From Fomitopsis serialis (Eukaryota; Basidiomycota; Agaricomycetes; Polyporales; Fomitopsidaceae): 64,000 nucleotides of DNA. Under the pieces are notes generated by a model, which was not told the origin of the DNA, did no database searches, and saw only the letters and a program-made list of their open reading frames with translations. Positions 10,138-21,266 of this stretch are shown here, in pieces (the stretch's first letter is position 1; the number at the start of each line of letters is the position of its first letter). Where the stretch lies: assembly GCF_022376445.1 (NCBI RefSeq), contig NW_025954970.1, forward strand, positions 62,001 through 126,000, given 5' to 3'. A program made the translations under genes and the position numbers.

Positions 10138-10735
10138 TCGGCAAGGTCAACCCTTGCGTGGACTACACGTTCACTCTCCAGGACTATGTCCTGGGCGGCA
10201 AGAAGTTCGACGCGCTTCCGTCCGAAATGAAACCATAGTCTCCAGGTTCACGACAATGGATCCGAAACTCACCAACGACCCGAAACGTATCGTCACCCAT
10301 AGGGTTGCATTGAGGCGAGGGCTGCTCAGAGACCTATTGGCTCTAGACGACCGCATCCGAACACGCCGCGACGCGGTTCGAATCCAAACCTACGAAGCCG
10401 GGCGGACTTCATTTCTGCGATGGTGGCAGGGTGCGCTGCGGCAAGAGCCGATTAACCAAATCATGCAGAACGACCTGAAGAGGAGGAACAAGTTAGTGGC
10501 CGCGTTTGTGATGCATATCGACGCGCTAGTGTGGCTGGAGACGTTCGATCGCAGCGGCTCGCCGCACAGGAACCCAGCCGAGATACGCGAGTATCGAGAC
10601 GAGTTCCTCACGCCCGTCGCGGAGGTAGTCAACCATTCGCTCATGTTCCTGGGCGAGTACATTCTGTCCCCTTCAGAGGACGCGGCGTTGGATGGAGATA
10701 GCGCACTCTGCGAGGCGCTCGACCGAGACGAGTAG
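10138..10735 (+). CDS. Family 3 protein, copy A (frameshifted; unknown function)
   Basis: The frame from ATG 10138 (MSRFGKVNPCVDYTFTLQDY) stops at 10238. The homologous continuation, from TIVSRFTTMDPKL to LDRDE, is in another frame from about 10230 to 10735. The paralog at 60746-61402 is uninterrupted and aligns across both parts: VxYRDELLxPL versus IREYRDEFLTPV, and FDGLVCLENWE versus IDALVWLETFD. A one-base indel near 10225 is the simplest explanation; a 26-base GT...AG segment there is too short for an intron. The protein would be about 199 aa, helical and rich in Arg and Leu. No domain is recognised. It is either a decaying copy or a sequencing error. Confidence 0.6.
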
Positions 10736-11277
10736 AGCCCTCTGCATGGATTGCGCTCATCCGTGGCACGCATTGTAAGCGATGAAATCTGCGTGCCCTC
10801 TGACACTGACAGAGCTGACGAACCGAAGTTCACAGGTGGTTGAGGATCTATGATTTCAAAAGCAATATTCAGCAGTAGCCGTACGATCGATTGCATTGTA
10901 CTCACTACGTATCGTACGTACAATGAAGACTGGGATCCATGGGATATGATTCAGTGCTAGTTGTGATGAGCGCAGCGCTCTTTCCCGAATCCTGGGCTAT
11001 CACCAAACCTGGTGTAGTGTTCAAACCTGTCAAACATAGCCAGAGTCCCGTCTCTGGGACAGCACTCGTCTCTGTAATACCATCAATACCAACGCCGGGT
11101 CTCTGAGAAGCGAACGAGCAGTCTGCAAGCTGGGTGTGTAAGTACTGTACGTGCTGGCAGCGTCGGATCCGGCTGGGGTGGTTGGCGCCTGTTTGCGTGT
11201 ATTTGGAGCCTCAGAGACACTCAGTGTGGCGGCAACAGACCAAGTCGTAGTCGACTCTCGCATCAACCTACTCAACC
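10736..11277. other. Intergenic region before the API5-like gene
   Basis: No gene is visible. It must contain the 3' end of the Family 3 copy and the promoter of the downstream API5-like gene. No clear TATA box is seen. Confidence 0.4.
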
Positions 11278-13678
11278 ATGGAGGGCAGAAGCCTCGACGA
11301 GCAGGAGAAGGAGATCAACGAGGTCCTGCGCAAGGCCTTCAAAACACCAGCAAAGTCCTCTCATGTAAGCTACGAGCAGTACATGATCTGCGTTGTCTCA
11401 TACGATGCGGGCAGAGAAAAGAGGCCATGAAGCGGCTCATTGAGCTAGCGCGTTCCTCCCACTCAAAGCTCAAGATTGTGGTGGCCCAGAACCTCAAGGT
11501 TTTCATCAAGGACTTCCCCGAACTTGAAGACGACGCTATCAATGCGGTGTATGACCTCTGTGAGGACCAGGTGATGAAGGTATGCAGCCTCAGATCTCGT
11601 ATCGGAGTACAAGGGACAATGTCTTTCTTGCAGGTCCGAATGTGCGGGTATAGAGCGATCGCAGACGTGTCAAAGGAGCAGCCAAAGTGGGTGAAGAGAA
11701 ACGCGGACGTGCTGGTGCAACTACTTCAGAGTGGTGAGTCTTGCTTCCTGATCTCTGTTACCGGCTTGCAGCGTCGCCCGCAAGTGTCGCTGTCTACTAC
11801 ACCATTCGCCACTAACGTGCTCCCCATGTACCAGATGAACAAGACGAAGTCTCAGTCGTCAAGCGTATGCTGTCTGAACACCTCGACATGGATCCCGCCG
11901 TCACGCTGGGCGTCCTCTGCGATCAGATCGTACCACCTGACGAACCTATGGACGAAGAGGAGCAAGCCATCCGGACTCGGCTCCGTTCACTGGTGCTATC
12001 ATTCATGACAGGTGAAGCCAAGCGCGCTGTGGAACGACATACAAGTACACCCGGGAGCGCCGCGGAGGAGACGCTTGTCACAGGACTGTTAAGGGTGCGT
12101 GTGGTTGTCAGTCCGGGCCTCGATGCCGGCTAACACAAACGCCACAGGCAGTTGATAAACTGACCCCGGCAGATATAGACATCATTTCGAAGGATATCCT
12201 GTTGTCATTGCCGTCATTCAAACCAAGCTCGCCTCGCGGCAAACAACTACTTGATGCTGTCCTGGAGAAAGCCAAAGGGTCTCTCAAGGCCGACCTCCTG
12301 GCCGCTGAAGCACACACGCCACTGACTCGTTCTCAATACTACTTGGAGCTTGCTTCAAATATCGCCGTACGGAAGCGTGTGGCACACCCCTCACATCTGC
12401 TGCGGTTCTATTTTACATCACAACTGGCCGCAAAACCCACTTTGCTTAGGCTCACTGAGGACGCTCAAGCGTTCATACAATCCAATGTCGCCGATACTCT
12501 TGCCGCCTGCCAAGCCAGCCCCCTCGAAGGTGCAAGCATGACGCCGCAAGAAGATGCGACGTTGCGTAGGCAAACACCCCATGTGTGCCACAACTACCTA
12601 CAGGTATGGATAATGTCACGGCGATGCATCCACAAGCTGATCTTCGCCCGCAGGTATTCTCCGAGACGAAGTTCACCGCTGAGCAACGACCATGGAAAGC
12701 CTGCCACGTCTTCCTGAAGACATGCCTACGAGTGAGTACCTTGTCCGCAGGCCACCGTCTTACCAACGACTTGACGTCGCAGCATCATGATGAGTACAAA
12801 TGGGCCTTGCCCTCACGTCTGGGGACCGACCTCCAGAACATCCAGAACCTGCTCGCCGCGCAAGGCCAAGACGCGAAGGTTGACGACGAGCAGGACATCC
12901 AGAGTGTCATTAGGGTTCGCAATGGGCCGTCTTTCATTTTAGCTGCTTGTCTCCGACACGTTTCTCTCTTCTCTTTGAGCAGTCTCTCCAGTCTATTGGC
13001 AGGCCCCCCGTGCCTACACCGGCGGCACCCGCACCTACTAATGCCTCACAAGGTACAAGTAACAGCACCAGCCCCGGCAGCGCCTCCCCGACTAAGGCGG
13101 AGCGGCGCATCATGAACGTCAAGCGCAAGCATGAAGACAAGCCTGCGAATTTGCCGCCTCGCCCAACGGCGAGCACGACGACAGGCCCGACGAACGGGGT
13201 GACCGCAACACCGTCGACGTCGCGGACGGCCCAGCAGCGTGCATCAACGTCACAACCACGCCCACAAATGGGACTGTCCATCGCAGGCGCTGCTGCACGC
13301 AATGGACAACCTTCGACACCACAGGAAGACGAGCTACGGGCGGCGAAACGGGCGAAGAAGGGAGGCGGCATCGACGAGTCGCCATCGCTGCTGAGCCGCC
13401 TGGCAACACTACCTTCGAATGGTAGCATAACCGGAGACCGTGGAGCGGACAGTGGGAAGCGTCGCTTGGACTCTGCACCAGTTACAATGACGCAGTCACG
13501 CCGTCAAGAACCAGACAAGAACCCCGTGGTGGGCTTCAGCATCAAGGGCGCAGCGAAAGCCGCGACTACGGATAGTGGGCAAAGTAACCCAACGCCCAAG
13601 TCGTCGTTGCTGGCTAGGATGCAGGGGGATGAGCAGTCGGGAGGACAGAAGAGAAAGAAAAGGACTAAGACATCCTAA
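11278..13678 (+). CDS. API5-like (apoptosis inhibitory protein 5) HEAT/ARM-repeat protein
   Basis: Eight exons (11278-11364, 11415-11579, 11634-11733, 11835-12094, 12148-12603, 12654-12731, 12783-12914, 12983-13678) join in frame to 657 aa. The N-terminal two thirds are an all-helical repeat array with API5 hallmarks such as FPELEDDAINAVYDLCEDQ, RMCGYRAIADV and YLELASNIAVRKRVAHPSHL. The last exon is a Ser/Pro-rich tail with basic clusters (KRKHEDK, KRAKK, KRKKRTK) that look like nuclear localisation signals. Family members are nuclear anti-apoptotic or chromatin-associated proteins in animals; the fungal role is not established. The gene is intact, with short introns of 50-110 bases. Confidence 0.85.
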
Positions 13679-13872
13679 TATCTGTTGTACTCGTACCTTG
13701 CGAGGTTCGTCGATAGCATTGCGGCGACCCGTCCTATCGAGCCGTGCCATTGGATCCGATCCGAAGTCTATATCCGTGTGTTATAAGTTACATGAGTGAG
13801 AATACACAGTGGACCAAGAAGGCGACGTAAGTAGCGATCAGTAGGAATCAGTACGACGCAGCAGCAAGCATG
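13679..13872. other. Short convergent intergenic spacer
   Basis: These 194 bases separate the stop codons of the API5-like gene and the membrane transporter-like gene, which converge. No terminator-like signal can be assigned with confidence. Confidence 0.3.
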
Positions 13873-16800
13873 TTAGACGTCGCTGGGCGTATCGATGACG
13901 TTGAATAACGCTTCGAATTCTTCCCTTGACTGTCCAATTACACCGAAGACATCTTGCAGGGTATGCCCGAGGAAGTTGAGCTCTTGTATGACGCCTTTCA
14001 TGGTGAGCGCGTAGGCAAAGAAGAGGAGCTGCCTCGATCCCCGTACGTCTCGACTACGGACAACGTCGAGCTTCCTAATCGCGTCAACCTGGCCATTGTT
14101 TGGACATCAGTTCGCCTCTTCTCACAGTACAACGATGCTAACTGACCAGACGTAGTCGCGCCTCCTCGGCGGGAGGCAGATACGGAGGAAGGGGCGACTT
14201 CAAGGCAAACGCAGCGGATAGGGTCGAGAAATAGAGGATAATATTCCCAACCATCTCGCGTCGTTCCCTGTTCACGGGCAAGATGAAGTCGCGACGGACG
14301 GTCTGTGAACACACGTAAGAAGCAATATGACCAACATCGCGATGTGGTATTCACCGTATGCCTGGATTAAACGTCAGTTGTCGAGCTGACTGAGAATCTG
14401 TCAAGGCACACTTACCATTCCTCCCGCGCCGTCACACACCGCATGCTGTGCAATTGATCCAATATCTTCTGCAGACTTGTCAAGATTGACCGATACAAGG
14501 CGACCGGGAATGGGCCCTTCCAACGAGGCTCATGTTGCGTCTGAGCCAGCAAACCTTGGATTTCAATCAGCTTGATCTGCAGATGCAACTCCCTATGTAT
14601 CGACAGTCAGTCAGAATCGTGTGGTATGAATATGCAATACTGTGCCACCCACATGGCCATGAAGTGATGTATGGAGTTGGTAAGATGTGCGTTTCGCGGC
14701 TGCGGCATGAAAGGCGATGATTCTTCAGATTCATCGTCGGCATCATCCTGCATAGCTCGCAAGTCGGCATCGGCAAACGAGTTGAAGGCAACCAAGCGGG
14801 TATATAGCCATCCCATATTGAGGCAGAATCTGGTTGAAGAGTCAGCATGGTAATAGGAGGAAAGGCGGTTGTCGCGCTACTCACTCTCCAAGAGCTTTAC
14901 TCAGAGCGCGTCGTGCCTCCGTCGGCCACCAGTAACGCGATACAATGGCTGCCCAGATGACCCCGATTGTGACGGCGACTGCGCGATGGTAAGCAATCTC
15001 GAGAACATCAACATCCTTACGCCGCAAATTGTAGCTGGAGGGCGACAGAGTCAAATGCCACAGTAGCGATCAGGTATGAGAAAACCATACCAATACAGAC
15101 ACGTCAGGTTGTACGTCAGCAGCACAAACCTGGACGATGTCGCATATTGTGGCTTGGCTACGATGTAGTAGAAGCAAGGGATGGAGAAGAAGAACCCAAA
15201 GATCGAGAGGGCATAGGGATTCTCCGGGAAAAGCGTCCAGATGCCAGCTGCAGTTGCTGCGCCGAAGCTGGATCGCAGGTCGTGTCAACTCTATCAATTG
15301 GTAGAAGTTGCCGTAGACTTACAGCGTGCCTAGCACTCGGTGCACTCCCATGAAATTTGTCTTGTGATTTTAGCATATATTAAGTAGCGCGCATCGATCG
15401 AGAGGTAGACTTACTGCTCCAATAGTTGGGGATATAACGACGAAGAACTAGTGGTGGATTATGAGGACGAGAGCTAACCTGGTTGAGGGGCAAGACCTAC
15501 CGAGATTAGGGCCCACTCTCCGCGATAATGCAAGAACAGCGGCCGTGTAGAGTCGAAAAAAGCAGGCGCAGCAAGCATCGCAGTAGCCATTCCGGCCTTG
15601 AAAGCATACTTGATGTCAGGCTCCCTTAACCGCGCGCCGATCGCCCACAGCGATTGCTTCAACCGACCGATCAGTGATAAGTTTGATCGTGCAGGGGTCT
15701 GCATAGTATTCGGGGCGTGGGGCCGGATCTTCGGGAACGCTACAGGATCGCGTCGTGGACCTGGGTTAAAATATACAGCTGTGCAAAAATGAGGCCAACA
15801 GCACTGAGGGTCAAGTTAACCACGCACAGAATCGCTTGCTGAAACTCCTTTCATTACGTTTGTTCTGTGAGGCACGCCGCGGGCCAGATATACTAATGGC
15901 GTCTCGCAGCCACTTCCACTTCATACGCGGACTGGCACGTTCGTGTTCCGCCGCATATAGTCGTTCCAATGCATCAACGAGAGCGATGAGCTCCTTCGAG
16001 AACTCTTGCAGGGTGAAGATGAAGCTATCGTGCGTCGGTGTCAGAACCCGGAGACGGACCGTCCCAATTGCAGCGAAGTACTCACAAATATACCAGGAAG
16101 ACACTCTCGCCATCATTGTCCATTAGCACATGATTTTCGTAAAGCGCCGAGCCGTATGAGTCTCGAGACTGTGTACCAGACATGTTCTGCTGGCGTCTGT
16201 ACATCCGAACCACGGCGTGGTTGGACGTGCTCTCGAATGTAAAGAGAGCCCTCCGAACAACATCCGCAAGCTGCTGGAACTCCGCAGAGGTCATACGGTT
16301 TACGGGATCTTTACGCGCGGTAAATCCGTCTTTCAGCCTCTTGAGCGTCGTTATGCAAGCTGTCTGGTAGAGTTGCAAGTCAAGACGATACGCAAAAGTG
16401 GACGTGATCAGAGACGTACAGAGAGCGCCTTCAACGGGGGACCGAGGTCGTCAATGAGGTCTCCGAACATGGAAGCAGCAGCCTGCAACATAGCCGCATC
16501 CTCGTCCTCTCGGATGGTCGCTGACGAGTCCGAGGCAGCCCCCGTAGGCATTGTCCCGCCAGACGTATTGGGATACCGGTTCCTCAACACGAGCTTACCG
16601 TCTTTCTCCGCTTTGATCAACTCGTACTGGAGGGTCGTACCACTCCGCAGGCCGTTCAGATGCTGGCCGAGTCGGTTGAGACATCCGATCGCGTCCTGGT
16701 ATGCTTGGCCGGAGCTCTCGCGCAGGTTGTCTGTCTTGTCTCCGCGAGGTTTCTTGGGGCCGCCGATGAGCCACTCCGACTGCGCCTCGTCAAAATGTTT

Positions 16801-18311
16801 CTTCAGACTCGTGAAACTGGCCTGGTGGCTTTCCGCAGCCTTTCGCAGCTTGTCGCCAGTGAGATTCTGTAGCGAATCCTCAAGGAGGAACGTGTCGGTG
16901 AGCATCTCCAACAGGGTGGAGAATGACTGAAGCGTCTGGGTCATTGCTTTCTGCAAATTCTTGGTGGCCCGTTGAGGCCAGAGAAGCATGCAGACGAGAT
17001 TCGAGACGGTCGCTCCACACAAGATGATGAAGGAGACCTGGAGAAGGGTCTGAAGGCCACCTTCCTTGATCACTCTTGGTACATCGTTAGAAATCGTGGA
17101 TGGACGATGCACCGGGCACTTACACCACGAAAAGAATGATGGCGGTCATACTGCACGCTGTAAGCAGAATTGGTGAGTGAACGCGTAAAGCATCAAGGCG
17201 AACGAACCTGTGTTGAAAGTTGGCTTCGCCATCCATAGTTTCGTCCAGGCAACGAGAGACATTCCAGTCCCGATCCACAAGATCACCAGGGCATCTGCCA
17301 GCCACTCCCAGCCAGCTCTGACCTCGAAGAACCAAAACATGGTCATGCTGCTCAGAGATACGAACGCTGCGAACAAAAGCCCCATCATGCAGTACATATC
17401 TGCTTCGATCATGCCGCCCAATGTCTTCGCGGGATTATAGTAAACGGCACTGCTCAATCCAGTGTCAGGGGATACACCGAATGCATGGCTGATACGACTC
17501 ACACTGTAGCGACCATATGGCCGGAGGGTGCGGGAAAGGATTCGGCAGGGCCATAATTTGTGAGGTCGGCAATGAAACCCGAAAGATATGGCGAAAACGT
17601 AAAAAGAGACGCCACGAAGTAAGCTACAGAACACTTGAGGATGTTGCGTTGGAGAGGCGAGAGAGGTGGCAACGCAGAAAGGGATGGCCAACGCCACCGC
17701 GAGCGTGTCGATGAGAAGTGAGAAGTATTCACTGTCACGGAGGGAGCGTTGGGTCGTGAGTTACTGCCATGAAACAGTGATCCCTCTTCCGAACTTTCTG
17801 CTAAAGGTTCTGTGAGGCTAGGTTCTTCTACTGGTGATTGCACCGTGTCGGAAGGGTATCCTTGATCTTGCAACGGAGGATAAGGAGCAGCCGGATTCGT
17901 GGTATGGCGCCTCTTATGATTCCTCAAGCGAACTTCTGTGCGGTGCGGGGCAGACGTCCTCAGCCGATCCTCCGCGTCGAACAATTCGCCAAAGACGCTC
18001 CATTCGCGTGATTTGAAGTGATTTAGGGTAGAACCAGAACCAGCACCAGAGTGAAGGTCGTGAATACGAGAGTGCGTACCCGACCCTCGTGTAGGTGGTA
18101 GGGTTGCAGTTGAGATGTTGCGTGAAATGCTAGGTCTTGGAGGAATATCAAGCGACGGAGGACTGCGCATTTGCCGGGAACGTAGGTTGCCGTCATCGAC
18201 CTGCTCGGGAGATCCTACGATGATGTGCAGCTGGTCGGCCAATTCCTGTGCGTGACGTGCGCCCGGGATGTCCATCGCAGCAGGCCTCAGATCGTCTACG
18301 CTGCGAGACAT
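13873..18311 (-). CDS. Multipass membrane protein of the fungal ArAE/FUSC-like type (DUF2421)
   Basis: The ATG is at 18311 and the TAA at 13873, with many introns of about 55 bases. Exon 1 (to about 17507) encodes roughly 200 polar Ser/Pro/Arg residues, then the first hydrophobic segment (NILKCSVAYFVASLFTFSPYL). Exon 2 onward gives more membrane segments (LFAAFVSLSSMTMFWFF, LADALVILWIGTGMSLVAW, VSFIILCGATVSNLVCMLLW), a long soluble helical region, a second membrane block (GMATAMLAAPAFF, YRGEWALISFFVVISPTIG, ALSIFGFFFSIPCFYYIVA) and a cytoplasmic tail ending FNVIDTPSDV. This two-block plan matches fungal aromatic-acid-exporter/FUSC-like proteins with the DUF2421 tail, related to fission yeast proteins tied to brefeldin A sensitivity. 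The substrate is unknown. I did not fix every internal exon boundary. Confidence 0.8.
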
Positions 18312-19065
18312 GGCGAATGTCCAGAGTTGGGCCAGACCCTGAAGTTCAAATACAGCTCAGTCATAGCGGGTTCTGAGCGTCCAGTGTTACTCACCGTTAA
18401 AGCCTTACTATACGTATGCCACTGCCAGTGTGACCACGATCGAATACAACTGTTCGACGCGTCTACGACGACAGTTGAATAGAGAATCCCAATGACCCGT
18501 CGCAGTCTAAGATGAACTATCAGTCGAGGGAGACGGACGACGAAGTCAGCACACTGGTCATGAGCGGCTCGGAGCAACGATACGGTGTACTGTATTGGCC
18601 TGTGGGCGGCTGAGGAGCATCCGAGACGCGCTCGCGATCGAACCAGTACATCACACGTGACAATGAACGTACTCACGCAAGCGCCTATTTACATGCCTCA
18701 CTGAGGCTCACTCATGTCTCCGAAGACTGTGCTCTCGCCGCAGCACATGTACTTGTTGATTATTCGAGGCCTTGAAGAGTCACAGGCCTAGGGAGACTGT
18801 GGTGACAATCTGAACCTGACTTGAATGCAAGTATTTTCAGATTTTCTTGTCTCCCAGTGTTACAAGGCCTCTGTTGACTCTGTCTGTGCGTCACTTGTTC
18901 ATGAATGACTTATACACGTCCTGTTAGTATTCGCACGTCCTTCAGCTTGGGGTCAGAGCTGCGGTGCCGATGATTTCCTTTGTCATGTTTTTGCGATGGA
19001 AGCGCATGTGCTAATCACAACAATATCACTCCAGTCAACCCGGCCCGGGCCCCCTCTTCATCTCA
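18312..19065. promoter_or_regulatory. Divergent upstream region
   Basis: These 754 bases separate the starts of the membrane protein (minus) and the OB-fold-like gene (plus). No gene, obvious TATA box or repeat is seen. Confidence 0.4.
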
Positions 19066-20216
19066 ATGAAGTCGCATAGAGTATTCCTGGGGGCACCTCT
19101 GGCCAGGGAGATCAACGAAGACAAAGAGGCGTATCACTGGCAGACTGTATCGTCGATCGGCCCACGGAACATAACCCTACTTCCCGATACCATTGAGGCC
19201 GCAAGCAGGAGAATATCGGCGTTGTATGAAAACATCATATTCCAAGATGACGACGACGAGAGCCACTACCTGAGTGTAATGGACGTCGCACAGAACCTGC
19301 AAATGAGTCCTGTAGCTCATCCAGGTACTGCCTACTATACCCCATGGTCATGTCATCAATCTCACCGCAGCGACGCCCGGCAGATGACGCAGCTGCCAAA
19401 ACTTGGCCCCTTACCGTCCTCGAGACGACGGAGACGCAAAATCTGTCAAAAGCAGCCTTGACATTTCTGCGACCGACCGCCAGCATATCGCGAGTTCGCT
19501 CTATGCTCGAGACGCAAGACACTCGTGCCTCTGGCTCGTTTGAGTACTCGGACGCATCCTCCGTCGGGCGGTTTCCGGAGTTCCACTTCAGCATCCACAC
19601 TTTGACGACTCTGTCACAGTTGGCGGCACATGCGCAAGCGAACATTGGACGAGCCGGGACCACAGGACGAAAAGGATCGCAAAAAGTCACTATTTTGGCA
19701 GCAGTGCTTGAAGTCGAGGGTCCGGACACTATCCGCATAAAGAAGGGGGCGGAGGCTGGCAAGGAGGTGTCCCTGCTCAAGCTCATCCTGGGCGACGAAG
19801 AAGGATGCGTTTGTAAGCTCACTGCGTGGAGAGAGACAGCTGAAACCTGGGGCGGTGCAGACGCTGCTGCTGGCGTCAAACGCGGAGACATCGTCCTGCT
19901 CGAAAGTGAGTTTCATGCGTGCGCTCAATGTACCCATGTATTGAAGCCTCCATGTGCACCAGATGTCCTCGCGTCCTGGGGGGTCAGCGAGCCCACCACC
20001 GACAAGGTTTCTGGCAATGCGGCCCCGGTGACACTCACCGCCTCCGCCAACGTCAAGTCTCGGTTGGAAATATGTTACCGCACCATGCCCCTCATGCAAG
20101 GCGACAAACATTTCCGGCCGGACCTCAGGCTAGGATTCAGCGACGCCTCCGTGCGCAAAGTCGCCGCCGTGGTGGAGTGGTTTGAAGACATGGCCGGTCT
20201 CACGAGCCAGCCATAG
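19066..20216 (+). CDS. OB-fold-like nucleic-acid-binding candidate protein
   Basis: Exons 19066-19311, 19371-19905 and 19963-20216 join to 344 aa. The donor at 19312 (59-base intron) is the one that keeps frame into RRPADDAAAKTW. The central part (KVTILAAVLEVEGPDTIRIK, then SLLKLILGDEEGCVCKLTAW, then VKRGDIVLLE) has the alternating hydrophobic and turn pattern of an OB-fold beta-barrel with a closing RGDIVLLE strand, as in replication and repair single-strand-binding proteins. The C-terminus (LRLGFSDASVRKVAAVVEWF) is helical. A further exon is possible: a 97-base weak GT...AG intron would join to a frame ending at 20515. The exact family is uncertain; shieldin-type or telomere-type OB proteins are options. 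Confidence 0.65.
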
Positions 20217-21266
20217 CATCCCTGTGCTCCTCGCTTCAAGGCCACCGAGGCAAAGCACTGCTAATGTACCGCACCCCCACCTTTCTCGCAGCTCGGAACT
20301 ACTGCCCGCTGGGTTCGCGCATACCGATCGACACTGCACATGCCTTCTTCATGTCTCGTCTGATCCACGTCGTCACATCAGTGATCGCCGATTGCCTTTC
20401 GTGCCACCGCGAAGCTGGCGTGGACGCTTGTCGAGGTTGGGCTTCAAGTTTTGATCCGGAAGGGTCGCTAGTCTGGGATATTGTCAGTAGACCGACAGCT
20501 TCGGGAGACGATTAATACGAGACATGTACAGCTGTGACTTCCAGAGACTAGTAGTACAATATATCAGAAACACACACTGCAACTATCTGCACTTAACGAC
20601 CGTTGATCGTCTTCTGTCATGTTTGAGCCCGAGCCGGTCTAATGTTTATCCTCTATTACTTGATACCGCACTGGAGGAGTTCCCTGTCAAAGCATAGAAC
20701 CTTGAGCTTGAAATACCGAGGATGAGGGAACCGCGAGACAAAGCCTAAAATCACAGGAGAAGGGGTTTTAGTACGATTTGCTTCGCTTTCGATGTACTAC
20801 ATTAGACCGGAACACAACCTCGGGTCCAAGTAATAGTATCGTCTAGTTCTACAGTAGTCCTTGTCAATATTCTGCACTACTTAGGATATACGACGATGAA
20901 TAAAAGTACAGTGCGTGTCCGTGTCCGTGTCCGTTATTATATAGTCCGTGGCAACAAGTCCGTAGCTTAGTCCGATATCAAGAAGTCCGTTGGTATAGTC
21001 CGTGACAACAGCCCAAGCGAGTCCGTGTCCGTGTCCGTGAAGTGTCCAAGTGGCGTGAAGGCAAGTTCGACAATTCGTAGCGAGTGTCAGTGAGCTCCCC
21101 GAGCTCGAGCGTGAAGAAACGCATAAAGCAAATAGCTGTCCGAGGGAGCGTGAAAGTTCGTCAAGAACGTAAAAATAACGTAGCTGAATCGGCGACCACA
21201 GACGGCCGCGCGGGTTCAGAGACCAGTTAACAATTGGTCGTAGAGGGTCCGGTCAGGCGGAAACAC
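20217..21266. other. Convergent intergenic region with GTCCGT array
   Basis: This lies between the 3' ends of the OB-fold-like gene and the Zn2Cys6 regulator. An open frame at 20264-20515 may be an extra last exon of the former. The rest has no gene; the repeat array is listed separately. Confidence 0.45.
20916..21040 (+). repeat. Interspersed GTCCGT hexamer array
   Basis: The hexamer GTCCGT occurs about ten times in roughly 125 bases. Three tandem copies stand at each end (near 20916 and 21021), with single copies, often as TAGTCCGT or AAGTCCGT, spaced between them. It lies in the intergenic space about 230 bases beyond the stop codon of the regulator gene. Function is unknown; repeat expansion or a protein-binding array are both possible. 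Confidence 0.7.

Noticed and set aside
10204..10257. A 26-base or 57-base intron that would rescue Family 3 copy A
   Set aside because: 26 bases is too short to splice, the 57-base version has a GTCCTG donor unlike others here, and the paralog at 60746 has no intron.
10340..10400. GGTTCGAATCC, a perfect match to the tRNA B-box consensus
   Set aside because: It lies inside the coding frame of the Family 3 copy, with no acceptor stem, A-box or anticodon arm around it.
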